In this document: piece after piece, positions 14,668-14,705 of the stretch
Numbering within the stretch: position 1 is the first letter of the stretch
How the letters are laid out: every line of letters starts with the position of its first letter
Assembly: GCA_045589235.1 (NCBI GenBank)
Contig: JAZNOR010000061.1
Coordinates: forward strand, 1 to 14,705
DNA length: 14,705 bases
Direction of reading: 5' to 3'
DNA from: RGIG7332 sp045589235
Lineage (GTDB): Bacteria; Bacillota; Clostridia; Oscillospirales; JAAYXM01
Notes under the pieces: generated by a model
Told to the model about the DNA's origin: nothing
What the model saw: the letters and a program-made list of their open reading frames with translations, nothing else
The model's database searches: none
Program-made: the position numbers and the translations under genes

Positions 14668-14705
14668 GGAAAGAAGCGATGTAGGAAACTACATCGCTTC
14701 TTTCT
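14668..14705 (+). terminator. Long hairpin, probable terminator cut by the window edge
   Basis: The arms 14668-14684 and 14689-14705 pair over 16 Watson-Crick base pairs plus one terminal G-T, closed by a GAAA loop. It lies 31 nt after the small ORF. The window ends inside the 3' arm, so the T-tract that would prove a terminator is not visible. Confidence 0.65.

Overview
The window looks like a chromosomal segment of a low-to-moderate GC Gram-positive anaerobe, most likely a gut clostridium (Oscillospiraceae/Ruminococcaceae or relatives). The reasons are strong purine-rich ribosome binding sites, a SigH-type sigma factor, a CxxC-x17-CxxC zinc-ribbon protein, and a giant secreted protein built from bacterial Ig-like (Big_2) repeats. 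This placement is inferred from gene content and was not checked by a search. Every gene lies on the + strand.

Region 1 (1-5297) is a housekeeping block with gaps of 5-12 nt and one 77-bp overlap, probably one transcription unit. It holds a YgiQ-family radical SAM protein (its 5' end is cut off by the window), then ruvC, ruvA and ruvB (Holliday-junction resolvase and branch-migration motor), then glmM (phosphoglucosamine mutase, which feeds peptidoglycan synthesis).

Region 2 (5298-6401) carries a SigH-like sigma factor whose near-perfect sigma-A promoter sits so close to the start codon that its mRNA would be almost leaderless. A small double zinc-ribbon protein follows, ending in a clear intrinsic terminator (6367-6401).

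Region 3 (6402-14705) is an independent accessory unit. An AT-rich 250-bp intergenic region with a candidate promoter leads into a 2611-codon gene that starts at ATG 6653; the in-frame TTG at 6635 lies just before the Shine-Dalgarno and is not the start. Its product has a signal peptide and seven units of about 300 residues, each a roughly 210-residue beta-rich domain plus a Big_2 domain. The order of unit types is A-B-A-C-C-B-D. An eighth Ig-like domain, an acidic Pro/Glu linker and a C-terminal module made of two related halves follow. No LPXTG, SLH or dockerin anchor is visible. Codon use changes sharply at the linker. After a 37-nt gap with no terminator comes an unlisted 36-codon ORF behind a perfect AAGGAGGTGA, then a long hairpin at the window edge. 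The giant protein plus this small acidic peptide is the part most likely to be undescribed.
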